NCBI RefSeq assembly: GCF_016598615.1
Contig: NZ_CP066831.1
Location: 496,001-560,000 of the forward strand
DNA: 64,000 nt
Reading direction: 5' to 3'
DNA from: Streptomyces liliifuscus
GTDB taxonomy: Bacteria > Actinomycetota > Actinomycetes > Streptomycetales > Streptomycetaceae
The notes below the pieces were generated by a model. It did no database searches. It was given only the letters and a program-made list of their open reading frames with translations, and was not told the origin of the DNA. The position numbers and the translations under genes were made by a program. This document shows, piece by piece, positions 24,685 to 33,779 of the stretch. Every line of letters begins with the position of its first letter. Positions within the stretch are counted from its first letter, which is position 1.

Positions 24685-27534
24685 CTACGGCAGGGTCCAT
24701 TTCTGGTTGGCGTTGGCGTGGCAGGTCCACAGGTGGACCGCTGTTCCGTCGTTCCAGGTGCCGCCCGAGGCATCCAGGCACTTGCCGGACTGCGGGTTGC
24801 GGACCGTGCCGTCCGACTGGGCCGCCCAGGTCTGGGAGCCTGTGCTGTTGCACGTCCAGAGCTGGATCTTCGTGCCGTCCGCGGTGCCTCCCTCGGACAC
24901 GTCCAGGCACTTGCCCAGTGCCCGCAGCGTGCCGTCTCCGGAGACCGTCCACTTCTGGGCGCCTGATCCGTTGCACGTCCAGATCTGCACCTTCGTACCG
25001 TCGGCCGTCTGAGCGTTGTCGATGTCCAGGCACTTGCCGTTCACGCCCTTCACCTCACCCGAGCGGGTGTTGCCGCCCGAGGTGGTGAAGGAGAACTCGT
25101 CCACGTCGAAGAGCGCGCCACTGCCGCCCTTGAAGACGAGGTACAGGGGGGTGGAGCCGGTGGGCTGGTTGCTCAGACCGGCCGTCACGTCCTGGAAGGT
25201 CTCCCACCCGCCGGTCACCGGCACGGTCGCCGTGCCGAGCAGGGTGCCGGTCGTGGATCCGGCGCGAACCTCGATGGTGCCGCCCGCGCCCGCGGAGGAG
25301 ACCCGTGCGGTGAACTGCGTCGCGTTGCCGAGGGCGTACGGCTGGAAGGAGATCCAGTCACCGTTGTCGATGTTGCCGACGGTCTTCCCGCCGTGTGCGG
25401 GACCGTGGGAGATGACGTCGACACCGGCCGAGGCGCCGTAGTGCTCGCCCTGCCGGTGGCTGGGCTGGACGACGTGCTGGTCGTGCGAGGTCAGCGCGGG
25501 CTGACCGCCGGCGCCCTTGTCGGTGTACTCGGCGTCGATCACGCCGAAGATGTTGGCGTTGGGGTCGTGCTCGCCGTCCGCCAGGGTCTGGAGTGTGCCG
25601 TTGCAGCCGGTGGTCGAGGTCTGCGGATGGCCGTGGCTGTCGTGTCCGACGATGAAGGTGACCTTCACCTTGGAGCAGTCGATCGTGCCGTCCTCGGGGT
25701 CGGTCACCGTCACCTTGAACGGGATGGCGTCACCGAAGTCGTGGATGCTCCCGTCCAGCGGCAGGTCGAGCTTGACCGTGGGGGCGGTGTTCCCCACCGT
25801 GATCTGTACGGAGGCCGTCGCGGACTTGCCGGTGGTGTCCGTGACCTTCAGCGTGGCCGTGTACTGGCCGTTGGTCGCGTAGGTGTGGGAGGGGTTGGCG
25901 GCGGTGGAGGTGCCGCCGTCGCCGAAGGTCCAGGCATGGCTGAGGGCGTCGCCGTCCGGGTCGGTGCTGCCTGCCGAGGAGAAGGTGACGGCCAGGGGTG
26001 CCTTGCCGGAGGTGACGTTGGCCTTCGCCTGTGCGGTCGGGGCGAGCCCGTCGACGACGTGCTCGATGCGGTACAGGGCCGAGTTCTCGTCGCCGCTGAA
26101 GTAGCCGGTGCCGTAGTCGAGGACGTACAGGGCGCCGTCGGGGCCGAAGGCCATGTCCATCACCTGGGTGCCGCTCCAGGGGAAGGGGTTGATGGACTGC
26201 ACGGTGCCGTCGGTGCCGGACTCGATGCGCTTGATCCAGCGGCGGCCGAACTCCCCGGCGAAGTAGTCGCCGTCGTACTCCTGCGGGAACTTCACCTCGG
26301 AGGTGGAGGCGGCGTCGTAGCGGTAGACCGGGCCGCCCATCGGGGACTCCGAGCCGTTGCCGAACTCCGGTACGGATCCGCCGTCGTAGGGGATCCAGGC
26401 GGGCTGGACGGGCGGCAGGGCGGTGAGTCCGGTGTTGTTCGGTGAACTGTTCGTGGGCGCGCCGCAGTTGAAGGCGGACCCGGAGGCGCCGGTGGCGAAG
26501 TTGTAGTCGATGTAGGCGTCGTTGTCGCCGGTGCAGTACGGCCAGCCGTAGTTGCCCGCCTTGGTGATCCGGTTGAACTCCACCTGCCCGCCGGGTCCTC
26601 GTGTGGGGCTGGCGGTGCCGGCGTCGGGGCCGTAGTCGCCGAGGTAGACGATGCCCGTGGCCTTGTCGACGCTCATGCGGAAGGGGTTGCGGAAGCCCAT
26701 CGCGTAGATCTCGGGGCGGGTCTTGGCGGTGCCGGACGGGAAGAGGTTGCCGCTCGGGATCGCGTACGACCCGTCCGCGTTGACCTTGATCCGCAGGACC
26801 TTGCCGCGCAGGTCGTTGGTGTTGGCCGAGGAACGCTGGGCGTCGAAGGCGGGGTTGCGGGTGGAGCGCTCGTCGATCGGGGTGTAACTGTCGGAGGCGA
26901 ACGGGTTGGTGTCGTCGCCGGTGGACAGGTACAGGTTTCCGGCCGCGTCGAAGTCGATGTCGCCGCCCACGTGGCAGCAGATGCCGCGGGAGGCCGGCAC
27001 GTCGAGGATCTTCTTCTCGCTGCCGAGATCCAGCGTGCCGTCGGTCTTCAGCACGAACCGGGACAGCCGGTTGACCCCGTCGAAGGGGGCGAAGTCGGCG
27101 GCCGTGCCGTCGGCCGGGGCATCACCGGCCGGAGTGCTGAGCTTGGGGGCGTAGTAGAGGTAGATGGACCGGTTGGACGCGAAGCCGGGGTCCACGGCGA
27201 CGCCTTGCAGGCCTTCCTCGTCGTGGCTGTACACGTCCAGCTTGCCCGCGACGGCGGTGGTCCCCGCGGCGTTCGTCAACCGGACCGTGCCGTCACGGGA
27301 GGTGTGCAGGACCGAGCGGTCCGGCAGCACCGCCAGGGTCATGGGCTCGCCCGTCTCGGCCACGCCCTTGGCGAGCGTGACCTGTTGGTACTCGACGGCT
27401 GCCGCCTTGGGCCCGGGGGCCGGATCCGCCTGGCGGGCGGCGGCCTGGGGCATGGGCAGCAGACAGCCGAAGGCGCAGGCCACGGCGGTCAGCAGGTAAC
27501 GGATGCGTCTGTGTCTGAGCGGTTTGTTGCGCAC
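24685..27534 (-). CDS. Secreted glucose/sorbosone-dehydrogenase-like protein with PKD, CBM6-like and RICIN domains
   Basis: A 949-residue secreted protein. A signal peptide with an RHRRIRYLLTAVACAFGCLL core precedes a six-bladed propeller of the GSDH/PQQ type (about 45-500; EEGLQGVAVDPGF, GGDIDFDAAGNLYLSTGDD, AMGFRNPFRMSVD, GDYGPDAG). Next come a PKD domain (about 510-595; FGDGGTSTAANPSHTY), a CBM6-like module (about 690-810; NIDNGDWISFQPY, GWETFQDV) and a RICIN trefoil (about 820-949). It probably oxidises or binds sugars at the cell surface. The start is GTG at 27534, with GGGAG eight bases upstream and the signal peptide beginning right after; an upstream in-frame start would bury the signal. 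It is the first gene of the pair ending at 22910. Confidence 0.88.
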   Translation of the reverse strand: MRNKPLRHRRIRYLLTAVACAFGCLLPMPQAAARQADPAPGPKAAAVEYQQVTLAKGVAETGEPMTLAVLPDRSVLHTSRDGTVRLTNAAGTTAVAGKLDVYSHDEEGLQGVAVDPGFASNRSIYLYYAPKLSTPAGDAPADGTAADFAPFDGVNRLSRFVLKTDGTLDLGSEKKILDVPASRGICCHVGGDIDFDAAGNLYLSTGDDTNPFASDSYTPIDERSTRNPAFDAQRSSANTNDLRGKVLRIKVNADGSYAIPSGNLFPSGTAKTRPEIYAMGFRNPFRMSVDKATGIVYLGDYGPDAGTASPTRGPGGQVEFNRITKAGNYGWPYCTGDNDAYIDYNFATGASGSAFNCGAPTNSSPNNTGLTALPPVQPAWIPYDGGSVPEFGNGSESPMGGPVYRYDAASTSEVKFPQEYDGDYFAGEFGRRWIKRIESGTDGTVQSINPFPWSGTQVMDMAFGPDGALYVLDYGTGYFSGDENSALYRIEHVVDGLAPTAQAKANVTSGKAPLAVTFSSAGSTDPDGDALSHAWTFGDGGTSTAANPSHTYATNGQYTATLKVTDTTGKSATASVQITVGNTAPTVKLDLPLDGSIHDFGDAIPFKVTVTDPEDGTIDCSKVKVTFIVGHDSHGHPQTSTTGCNGTLQTLADGEHDPNANIFGVIDAEYTDKGAGGQPALTSHDQHVVQPSHRQGEHYGASAGVDVISHGPAHGGKTVGNIDNGDWISFQPYALGNATQFTARVSSAGAGGTIEVRAGSTTGTLLGTATVPVTGGWETFQDVTAGLSNQPTGSTPLYLVFKGGSGALFDVDEFSFTTSGGNTRSGEVKGVNGKCLDIDNAQTADGTKVQIWTCNGSGAQKWTVSGDGTLRALGKCLDVSEGGTADGTKIQLWTCNSTGSQTWAAQSDGTVRNPQSGKCLDASGGTWNDGTAVHLWTCHANANQKWTLP
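24687..25067 (-). repeat. RICIN-coding direct repeat, copy B
   Basis: Partner of 22912-23292, same orientation and same length of 381 bases, encoding the RICIN end of the dehydrogenase-like protein. Copy spacing is 1775 bases, bracketing the whole ThuA/DUF1080 gene. Confidence 0.9.
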
Positions 27535-28024
27535 AGAGGTCTCCCAAAGTGGGGTGGGATGACAGCAGCCCTCGCCGGGCTGCCAAGCCAAGCAGTGCAC
27601 AGGCGCGCGCCGTCGCGCCGTCATGACCGGTTGCGGCTCTATGACCGGTTCATTTCAAGGAAGTTAGCGAGCTTTGTTGAGCTCCGTAACCCCTTTCACG
27701 CATGATCTCGATACTTTTTCCACGTGCGGGACAAAGTTGGGGCCCCGGTCTTGCCGGGGCGACCGCAGGCCGACCGCAACTCGCCCCTCCGCCATCGGAA
27801 ACGTACGAGTCCCGGCACGAAGGCGTCGCTCCCCGCCCGGCCCCCTGCCCGATCCCCGGTACGGGCCACCACCCGACAGCGGACACTGTCCTCGAAGGAG
27901 ACCGCAGCCACGGCCTCGCCTGCGACGGAGTCGTCAGGGCCGTGCCGACCGCGACATGCGAAGTCATGTGCAACGTAGGGCTGTTGGGCCCGGCCGCGAC
28001 GCGGCGTGCGGTACGTTGCTCGTC
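27535..28024. other. Intergenic region with direct repeats
   Basis: This 490-base divergent region contains the direct repeat ATGACCGGTT at 27623-27632 and 27641-27650 (18-base period), about 90-115 bases upstream of the dehydrogenase start, and a small hairpin (GCCCCGG at 27742-27748 with CCGGGGC at 27754-27760). No gene is recognised. The 18-base repeat could be a pair of binding sites. Confidence 0.45.
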
Positions 28025-28987
28025 ATGCTCACGACGCGCCTCGATCTTGCCCGGATCCGCGCGGCCCGTCGGGACATCGACCCGATCTTCCTGGATACGC
28101 CGCTGTACCAGTGCGACGCGTTGGGACGCGAGCTCGGCTGCACGGTGAGTATCAAGCTGGAAACGGCGAACCCTGTGCGCAGCTTCAAGGCCCGCGGTAC
28201 CGAACTTTTCGCCACCCTGCTGGCAGGCCACGGCGGCACGGCCGCGGTGTGTGCCAGCGCCGGCAACCTCGGCCAGGCACTCGGTTGGTCCGGTCGCCGC
28301 CGTGGCCTCGATGTGACGGTCGTGGCATCGCGCAGGGCACCCGCCGCCAAACTCGATCGGATCCACGCGCTGGGTGCGGAGTTGGAGCTGGTCGACGGCG
28401 ACTTCGAGGCGGCCCGCGAGCGAGCGGTGAGTATCGCGCAACAGCGCGGGGTCCGGCTGCTCGAGGACAGCCTCGACATCGAGACCTGCGAAGGCGCGGC
28501 GACCATCGGCCTGGAACTGGCCGACAGGGCGCCCTCCTTCGACGCTGTCCTGATCGCCCTGGGCGGCGGCGCGATGGCCACCGGAGTGGGCTACGTCCTG
28601 AAGACCCTTTCGCCGGACGTCGAGGTGATCTGCGTGCAACCCCTCGGTGCACCCGCGTTGACCCGCTCCTGGCACCAGCGCCGGGTCGTCACCACCGACT
28701 CCACCGACACCATCGCCGACGGCGTGGCCGGCCGATACCCCATCCCGGCGGTCCTGGACGACCTCCTCGCGGTGGCCGACGACGCCGTCCTGGTCCGCGA
28801 GGCATCCATCGTCACGGGCATGCGGATGCTCCTGGAGCGCGCGGGCCAGGTCGTCGAACCCTCAGCGGCCCTCGGCGTCGCGGCCGTCCTGGAAGACCGT
28901 GACCGCTTCGCCGGCCGTCACGTGGCCACCATCATCTGCGGCAGCAACGTCGACCTGGACGCCTACCACCACTGGGTCCGCACGTGA
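28025..28987 (+). CDS. PLP-dependent serine/threonine dehydratase-like enzyme
   Basis: A 320-residue fold-type II PLP enzyme. The Schiff-base lysine is in PVRSFKARGTE, the substrate/PLP loop is CASAGNLGQALGW (the S-x-GNxGQ motif), and the phosphate-binding glycine loop is LGGGAMATGVG. This pattern fits threonine/serine dehydratases. The ATG at 28025 is the first reasonable start but lacks a clear ribosome site, so the transcript may be leaderless. It stands alone, divergent from the dehydrogenase operon. Whether it acts on threonine, serine or a related hydroxy amino acid cannot be told. Confidence 0.85.
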   Translation: MLTTRLDLARIRAARRDIDPIFLDTPLYQCDALGRELGCTVSIKLETANPVRSFKARGTELFATLLAGHGGTAAVCASAGNLGQALGWSGRRRGLDVTVVASRRAPAAKLDRIHALGAELELVDGDFEAARERAVSIAQQRGVRLLEDSLDIETCEGAATIGLELADRAPSFDAVLIALGGGAMATGVGYVLKTLSPDVEVICVQPLGAPALTRSWHQRRVVTTDSTDTIADGVAGRYPIPAVLDDLLAVADDAVLVREASIVTGMRMLLERAGQVVEPSAALGVAAVLEDRDRFAGRHVATIICGSNVDLDAYHHWVRT

Positions 28988-29132
28988 GCCGGCGGGACTG
29001 GGCGTTCGATTCGAGTGCATCGAGGTCTGCGGAAGTTCCGCCACGCTACGGCGGACACGGGCCTGGTTGCGTCGTCGCCAGGTGGTTCAGCTCAAAGGCG
29101 CGCAGGTCGTCGCGGTCCTGATCGGCATCCAC

Positions 29133-29576
29133 CTAGTGATCGACTGAGGCCTCACTGCTCGGGTGCCACCGGAACCAGAGGTCTCCTCCGTCGGGCCGGT
29201 AGCGGTCCCCGTCGTCCAACCGCACCTCACCCATCAGCCGCCGAGCGGCGTCAGGCACCTGACGGTGTGGCGCAAGGAGCAAGTCCAGTTCGTCGTAGCG
29301 GGCATCGACCCCTGCCGGATGCTCCTCCCTCCACACCTCGCACCTGACGAAGATTGCCCACTGCTCGCGCTCCATCGCCACCGCCGCCTCGCTCGCGGGC
29401 CAGACAAAGTACTCGTCGGCCACGTTGGCTGGGTGGTGGTCCCAACCCTCGAAGTAATGCGGGACACCATTGATGACCGCGAGTCCTTGACGCGGCCCGT
29501 CGTACCAATCCAAGACGGCGTACGCACGCTCGAAGCCGTCTGCGATCAACTGCTGCTCATCCCAAGGCCCAGGCAC
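29133..29576 (-). CDS. Hypothetical protein, 147 residues
   Basis: I do not recognise the family. The protein is hydrophilic and acidic, with many aromatic residues (VLDWYDGPRQGLAVINGVP, HYFEGWDHHPANVADEYF, WAIFVRCEVWREEHP), no signal peptide and no membrane segment. Composition is protein-like rather than a shadow frame. The GTG at 29576 is the first in-frame start; its ribosome site is weak. It has no close co-directional neighbour. Confidence 0.6.
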   Translation of the reverse strand: MPGPWDEQQLIADGFERAYAVLDWYDGPRQGLAVINGVPHYFEGWDHHPANVADEYFVWPASEAAVAMEREQWAIFVRCEVWREEHPAGVDARYDELDLLLAPHRQVPDAARRLMGEVRLDDGDRYRPDGGDLWFRWHPSSEASVDH

Positions 29577-29691
29577 ATCGGCATGCTACCGGCCGGCGGC
29601 CTCGTCACCCGGGCAGGGTGAGGCGTGCGCCGACCTCGGCCCGGAGAGCGGGAAGAATTGCCTGCATCGCGCCGTGACCGCGTGCCCTTGA

Positions 29692-29979
29692 CCGGCCGAC
29701 AGCTGGATTCCGTTCTCGTTCTCCGAGGTGCCCGGGCTTCGCTTCAAGATGTGGCTCTCCGATCCGGACACCAACCGGTGGGGAGCCGCTCTGTTGTGGG
29801 AGTCGGAAGAGGCGTCCCAGCAGGCGCTGGCCAGCCTGGCGCTCGAACTCATCGGCTACCCACCGCAGGTCGCGCACGGGTTCGACGTGGAGGCAACGAC
29901 CGAAGGTCGGTACAAAACGCAACGACTCGCCCTGCAAGGGCCGGCCTTCGCCGAAACAACGCAGGGAAACAACGGCTGA
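29692..29979 (+). pseudogene. N-terminally truncated YdhR-like gene
   Basis: An open frame from 29692 (just after a stop at 29689) reads DSWIPFSFSEVPGLRFKMW, then SDPDTNRWGAALLWES and ends before 29980. PGLRxKxWxxDPxT and WES-E belong to YdhR-type dimeric ferredoxin-fold putative monooxygenases. The first strand and helix, about 30 residues, are absent and no good start with ribosome site is visible; a GTG lies at 29728. It is probably a 5'-truncated copy, though a short functional form cannot be ruled out. Confidence 0.45.
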
Positions 29980-30060
29980 CTCCATGAGCCGAGTTGTCGG
30001 TGGGTGTGATGAGCCCGGACCGGATCGACTCATCGATCATTCCCGGGATACTGGTCGCCC

Positions 30061-30807
30061 ATGGATGAGGTCAAAGTCGTCGTCGCCCATTCCGAGCGCG
30101 CGACCCTGCGCGTCGGCGACGTGTTCCTGAAGGTGGACGCCGATCAGACGCGCATCGACGTCGAGGTCGAGGCGATGGCACTGGTGCCGGTCCCGACCCC
30201 GGAGGTCCTGTGGCGCAAGCCGCCCGTGCTTGCGATCGCCGCGGTCCCGGGGACGGCGCTCGGCCGCCTCGGCGAGCCGTCGACCGCATCCCCGGCGACG
30301 TGGGCCGCGGCGGGTGCCGCCATCCGGAAGTTGCACGACGCGCCGTTGCCGCCCTGGCCGGGTCGGGGCGGCCGGGGCATCGACGAGTTGGCGGCGGATC
30401 TCGACGGCGAGTGCGAGTGGCTCGTGACGAACGGCGTCCTGCCCGCCGACCTGGTCACCCGCAACCGCCAGGTCGCCGAGGCCGCGTTCCGGCCGTGGAC
30501 TCCGGTGTTCACGCACGGCGACCTGCAGATCGCTCACGTGTTCGTGGACGGCGACGAGATCACCGGCATCATCGACTGGTCCGAGGCGGGCCAGGGTGAT
30601 GCCCTGTTCGACCTCGCGACCTTGACGCTCGGACACGAGGAGCACCTCGGCGACGTCCTTGCCGGCTATGGCGCCGACGTCGACCTCGACGTCATCCGCG
30701 CGTGGTGGTCGTTGCGAAGCCTGCTCGCGGTTCGCTGGCTGGTAGAGCACGGCTTCGACCCGTTCGCGCCGGGCTGCGAGGTCGACGTGCTGAGGTCCCG
30801 GCTGTGA
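30061..30807 (+). CDS. Phosphotransferase (APH/kinase-like) family protein
   Basis: A 248-residue protein of the aminoglycoside phosphotransferase/choline kinase superfamily. The Brenner motif is FTHGDLQIAHVF (catalytic Asp) and the metal-binding motif is GIIDWSEAGQGD. The N-terminal lobe is short, with VFLKVDAD as the candidate ATP-binding lysine strand. Such proteins phosphorylate antibiotics, sugars or small alcohols; the substrate here is unknown. ATG at 30061. It lies alone, with the exporter gene starting 138 bases downstream. Confidence 0.85.
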   Translation: MDEVKVVVAHSERATLRVGDVFLKVDADQTRIDVEVEAMALVPVPTPEVLWRKPPVLAIAAVPGTALGRLGEPSTASPATWAAAGAAIRKLHDAPLPPWPGRGGRGIDELAADLDGECEWLVTNGVLPADLVTRNRQVAEAAFRPWTPVFTHGDLQIAHVFVDGDEITGIIDWSEAGQGDALFDLATLTLGHEEHLGDVLAGYGADVDLDVIRAWWSLRSLLAVRWLVEHGFDPFAPGCEVDVLRSRL

Positions 30808-30945
30808 GGCTTCGCGGGCCCGACAGATGACGGCACAGCCGAGGACGACGAGCGCGAAGCAGGCGCGAAGTCCCGGTGCCTCACCGACCGGTGGGTTCCG
30901 CAGCCCAGGTCATCCGGTCGGCAGCCGTGCCAATAGGGTTCCAGC

Positions 30946-32034
30946 GTGACTGCCACCCTGAGTTCCACGAAAGCCCGCGACGCGCTCCGCACATCGGCGC
31001 GCTTTTCCGCAGAGCTGCTGCTGATATTCGCCATGCTCGCAGTGTCTCTGTGGCTTCTGGGCCGGATGTGGTCGGTGGTGTGGCCGCTCGTCGTCGGCCT
31101 GCTGCTGACCACACTGACCTGGCCCCTGGCCCGTTTCCTGCGTCGTCACGGGTGGAAGCCCGCCCTCGCCGCGTCGGCCGTGACCGTGCTGTCCCTCCTC
31201 GTCGCAGGCGGCGTCGTGGCGCTCATCGCCGTACCGGTCGCGTCCCAGTCCGGCGAGCTGACCGACGGCGTGGTCGACGGCATCCAGAAGTTGCGTGACT
31301 GGGCCTCCGGGCCGCCGTTGAACATCGGCGACGACGACATCACCAAGGCCATGGACAGCGCGGTCGCCCGCGCTCAGGACGGCCTCGGCAGCATGGTCAC
31401 CACTGTGGTCACCGGAGTGAGCACCATCGTCAACGGCCTGGTCACCGCCGTGCTGGCGCTCTTCCTGATGTTCTTCTTCCTCAAGGACGGCCCGCGCTTC
31501 CTGCCGTGGCTCGCCCGTCAACTGCCCGGCCGGCTCGCCACCGACATCCCCACCGTGGCCGCTCGCGGCTGGGCGACCCTGGGCTCCTTCGTACGTTCCC
31601 AGGCGGCCGTCGGCCTGCTCGACGCCATTCTGATCGGTCTGGGCCTGTGGGTCGTGGGGGTGCCGCTGGTGCTCCCTTTGGCGGTGCTGACGTTCGTCTC
31701 CGCGTTCGTGCCGATCATCGGCGCCCTGTTCGCCGGTTTCGTCGCGGTCCTCATCGCGCTGGTCTTCAACGGTCTGACGGACGCGCTGATCGTGCTGGCC
31801 ATCATCATCGTGGTGCAGCAACTCGAAGGGAACGTGTTCCAGCCCATGATCCAGAGTCGTGGGCTCGGCCTCCATGCGGCCGTGATCCTGCTGGCGGTGA
31901 CACTGGGCGGCAGTCTGGCGGGCATCGTGGGCAGTCTGCTCGCCGTACCGATCGCCGCGCTGATCGCGGTGGTGTGGAACTACCTGCGCGAGCAGCTCAG
32001 CGAGCCGTCGCCGGAGCCGGTGGCCGAAGGGTGA
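30946..32034 (+). CDS. AI-2E family transporter
   Basis: A 362-residue membrane protein with about eight hydrophobic segments in the AI-2E arrangement: two at the N-terminus (23-65), one at about 75-100, a soluble loop (about 100-145), then the rest. Family motifs include FFFLKDGPRFLPWLA after the fourth segment, VPLVLPLAVLTFVSAFVPIIG and the conserved QQLEGNVFQPMIQSR. Members export autoinducer-2 or act as Na+/H+ antiporters; function here is not determined. The start is GTG at 30946. Confidence 0.88.
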   Translation: MTATLSSTKARDALRTSARFSAELLLIFAMLAVSLWLLGRMWSVVWPLVVGLLLTTLTWPLARFLRRHGWKPALAASAVTVLSLLVAGGVVALIAVPVASQSGELTDGVVDGIQKLRDWASGPPLNIGDDDITKAMDSAVARAQDGLGSMVTTVVTGVSTIVNGLVTAVLALFLMFFFLKDGPRFLPWLARQLPGRLATDIPTVAARGWATLGSFVRSQAAVGLLDAILIGLGLWVVGVPLVLPLAVLTFVSAFVPIIGALFAGFVAVLIALVFNGLTDALIVLAIIIVVQQLEGNVFQPMIQSRGLGLHAAVILLAVTLGGSLAGIVGSLLAVPIAALIAVVWNYLREQLSEPSPEPVAEG

Positions 32035-32103
32035 CCTGCCGGTCGGGGAGTCGGTAGGGGCCGGGCGCGCGAACGGCCCCTCCCAGGTCGCGGTGCTCCA
32101 CCT

Positions 32104-32123
32104 CGCTTGCGAATCTGCAAGCG
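32104..32123 (+). promoter_or_regulatory. Hairpin in leader of DUF4389 gene
   Basis: CGCTTGC (32104-32110) pairs with GCAAGCG (32117-32123) across six bases. It ends two bases before the GAAAGGAG ribosome site, so folding could influence initiation. Alternatively it is an operator. Confidence 0.4.
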
Positions 32124-32139
32124 AAAGGAGTTGCCTCCC

Positions 32140-32850
32140 ATGGTTCCTGTCACCGCGTCGCCCGTGCGTATCGAGGCGTCCGTCGATGCCCGGCTCTCCA
32201 GATGGCTGTGGCTGGTGAAGTGGCTCCTCGCCATCCCGCACTACATCGTGCTGTTCTTCCTGTGGATCGGTTTCGTCCTCGTCACGGTGGTCGCGTTCTT
32301 CGCCATCCTGTTCACCGGCCGGTATCCCCGTTCCCTCTTCGACTTCAGCGTCGGCGTACTGCGATGGAACTGGCGGGTCAGCTACTACGCCCACACCGCG
32401 CTCGGCACCGACCGGTACCCGCCGTTCACCCTCGCGGATGTGCCGGACTACCCGGCGCGGTTCGACGTCGCCTACCCCGAGCGCCTCTCACGCGGTCTGG
32501 TCCTGGTGAAGTGGTGGCTGCTGGCGATCCCGCAGTACATCGTCGTCGCGATGTTCGCTGGTGGCTGGGGATGGGGCGGGGGCGGGGACGACGGGGGCTG
32601 CTGGCGGGGCGGCGGGCTGATGCCCTTCCTCTCCCTCGTCGCCGTGGTCATCCTGCTGTTCACCGCCCGGTACCCACGGCACCTCTTCGACTTCCTGATG
32701 GGCCTCGCCCGGTGGGTCGCGCGAGTGATCGCCTATGCCGCGCTGATGACCGACCAGTACCCGCCGTTCCGTCTCGACATGGGCGGACAGGAGTCCACGC
32801 CGGGCCCCCGGCCGGACTCACCGCCGGCGTCCCCCATGACAAAGAGCTGA
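32140..32850 (+). CDS. DUF4389 membrane protein
   Basis: A 236-residue membrane protein with a duplicated half: each half opens with a [19 protein letters not shown] segment and contains ARYPRxLFDF ([13 protein letters not shown] and [13 protein letters not shown]), followed by a YPPF motif. Four to five hydrophobic segments are present. Between halves lies a Gly/Trp-rich loop (about 147-165) with GWGWGGGG. The function of DUF4389 is unknown. The ATG at 32140 has GAAAGGAG upstream. It converges on the ABC permease genes with a terminator between. Confidence 0.85.
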   Translation: MVPVTASPVRIEASVDARLSRWLWLVKWLLAIPHYIVLFFLWIGFVLVTVVAFFAILFTGRYPRSLFDFSVGVLRWNWRVSYYAHTALGTDRYPPFTLADVPDYPARFDVAYPERLSRGLVLVKWWLLAIPQYIVVAMFAGGWGWGGGGDDGGCWRGGGLMPFLSLVAVVILLFTARYPRHLFDFLMGLARWVARVIAYAALMTDQYPPFRLDMGGQESTPGPRPDSPPASPMTKS

Positions 32851-32858
32851 ATCCGCGG

Positions 32859-32892
32859 AGGGGGCGCTGGTACTCGGACGGCAGCGCCCCCT
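32859..32892. terminator. Bidirectional hairpin between convergent genes
   Basis: AGGGGGCGCTG (32859-32869) and its exact complement (32882-32892) with a 12-base loop. It separates the DUF4389 gene from the permease gene ending at 32923. Confidence 0.75.
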
Positions 32893-32922
32893 GGTATTTG
32901 TCCGTTCCCTCGGCAAACGTGC

Positions 32923-33777
32923 TCAGCCCTTGACGGCGGAGCTGGCGACTCCCTGGACGAACCAGCGCTGGAAGAACGCGAAGACGATCAGCACGGGCAG
33001 GACCAGCAGGACGCCGAAGGCGAGGATCTGGCCCCAGTCCGGGGGCAGTTGGGCCTGGAAGACGCTCATCTCCAGCGGCAGCGGACGTACCGAGGGGTCG
33101 GAGACCATCAGGACGGGCCAGAGGAAAGAGCCCCACTGAGTGAGGAAGGTGAGGATCGCCACGGACGCGAAGGCCGGCTTCGACATGGGGACGACGATGG
33201 CGAAGAAGGTGCGCCAGGGGCCCGCGCCGTCGATGCGGGCGGCTTCCTCGATGCTCGGCGGGATCGAGCGGAAGAAGGTGTGGAACTGGTAGACGGAGAA
33301 GGCGTTGGCGATGAACGGGATCGCCTGGATGAAGAGCGTGTTGCGCTGGTCGTTGTACATGTAGAAGAGCGGGACGGCCACCGACTCGAACGGGACCAGC
33401 ATCAGCAGCAGGATGAGGGTGAAGACGGCGTTGCGGCCGCGCCACTTCAGCCGTGACAGCCCGTACGCCGCCATCGAGTTGACGAACAGACCGCCCGTCA
33501 CCACCACGAACGCGAGCAGCAGCGAGATGCCCATGAAGCGCCAGAAGTAGCCGGTGCTGTCGGAGTTGAGGCTGCTCAGGACGTTGGAGTAGTTGTCGAA
33601 GGACAGGTGGGTGGGCAGGAAGCCGGACAGGCCGTTCAGTACTTCGTCGGACGGCTTGAGGCTGCCCATGAACAGGTAGAGGACGGGCAGTACGAAGATG
33701 AACGCCAGCACGCCGAGGACGGCGTAGTCGAGGAAGCGGCGCAGGGGTGTGCGGGTGAGGCCCGTGCTGGTGCTCAT
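32923..33777 (-). CDS. Sugar ABC transporter permease (MalG type)
   Basis: A 284-residue carbohydrate permease with six membrane segments. The inner-membrane ATPase-contact motif appears as EEAARIDGAGPWRTFFAIVVP (family EAAxxDGA...F..I.LP). The C-terminus extends past the sixth segment with FFQRWFVQGVASSAVKG, typical of CUT1 MalG-like proteins. ATG at 33777 with GAGGACTGA upstream. It starts two bases after the stop of the MalF-type gene. No ATPase gene is present; streptomycetes usually share one MsiK-type ATPase among such transporters. Confidence 0.93.
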   Translation of the reverse strand: MSTSTGLTRTPLRRFLDYAVLGVLAFIFVLPVLYLFMGSLKPSDEVLNGLSGFLPTHLSFDNYSNVLSSLNSDSTGYFWRFMGISLLLAFVVVTGGLFVNSMAAYGLSRLKWRGRNAVFTLILLLMLVPFESVAVPLFYMYNDQRNTLFIQAIPFIANAFSVYQFHTFFRSIPPSIEEAARIDGAGPWRTFFAIVVPMSKPAFASVAILTFLTQWGSFLWPVLMVSDPSVRPLPLEMSVFQAQLPPDWGQILAFGVLLVLPVLIVFAFFQRWFVQGVASSAVKG

Positions 33778-33779
33778 GG

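Noticed and set aside
22912..25067. The 381-bp repeats as ends of a mobile element
   Set aside because: They are coding RICIN domains in the same orientation without terminal inverted repeats, target duplications or transposase.
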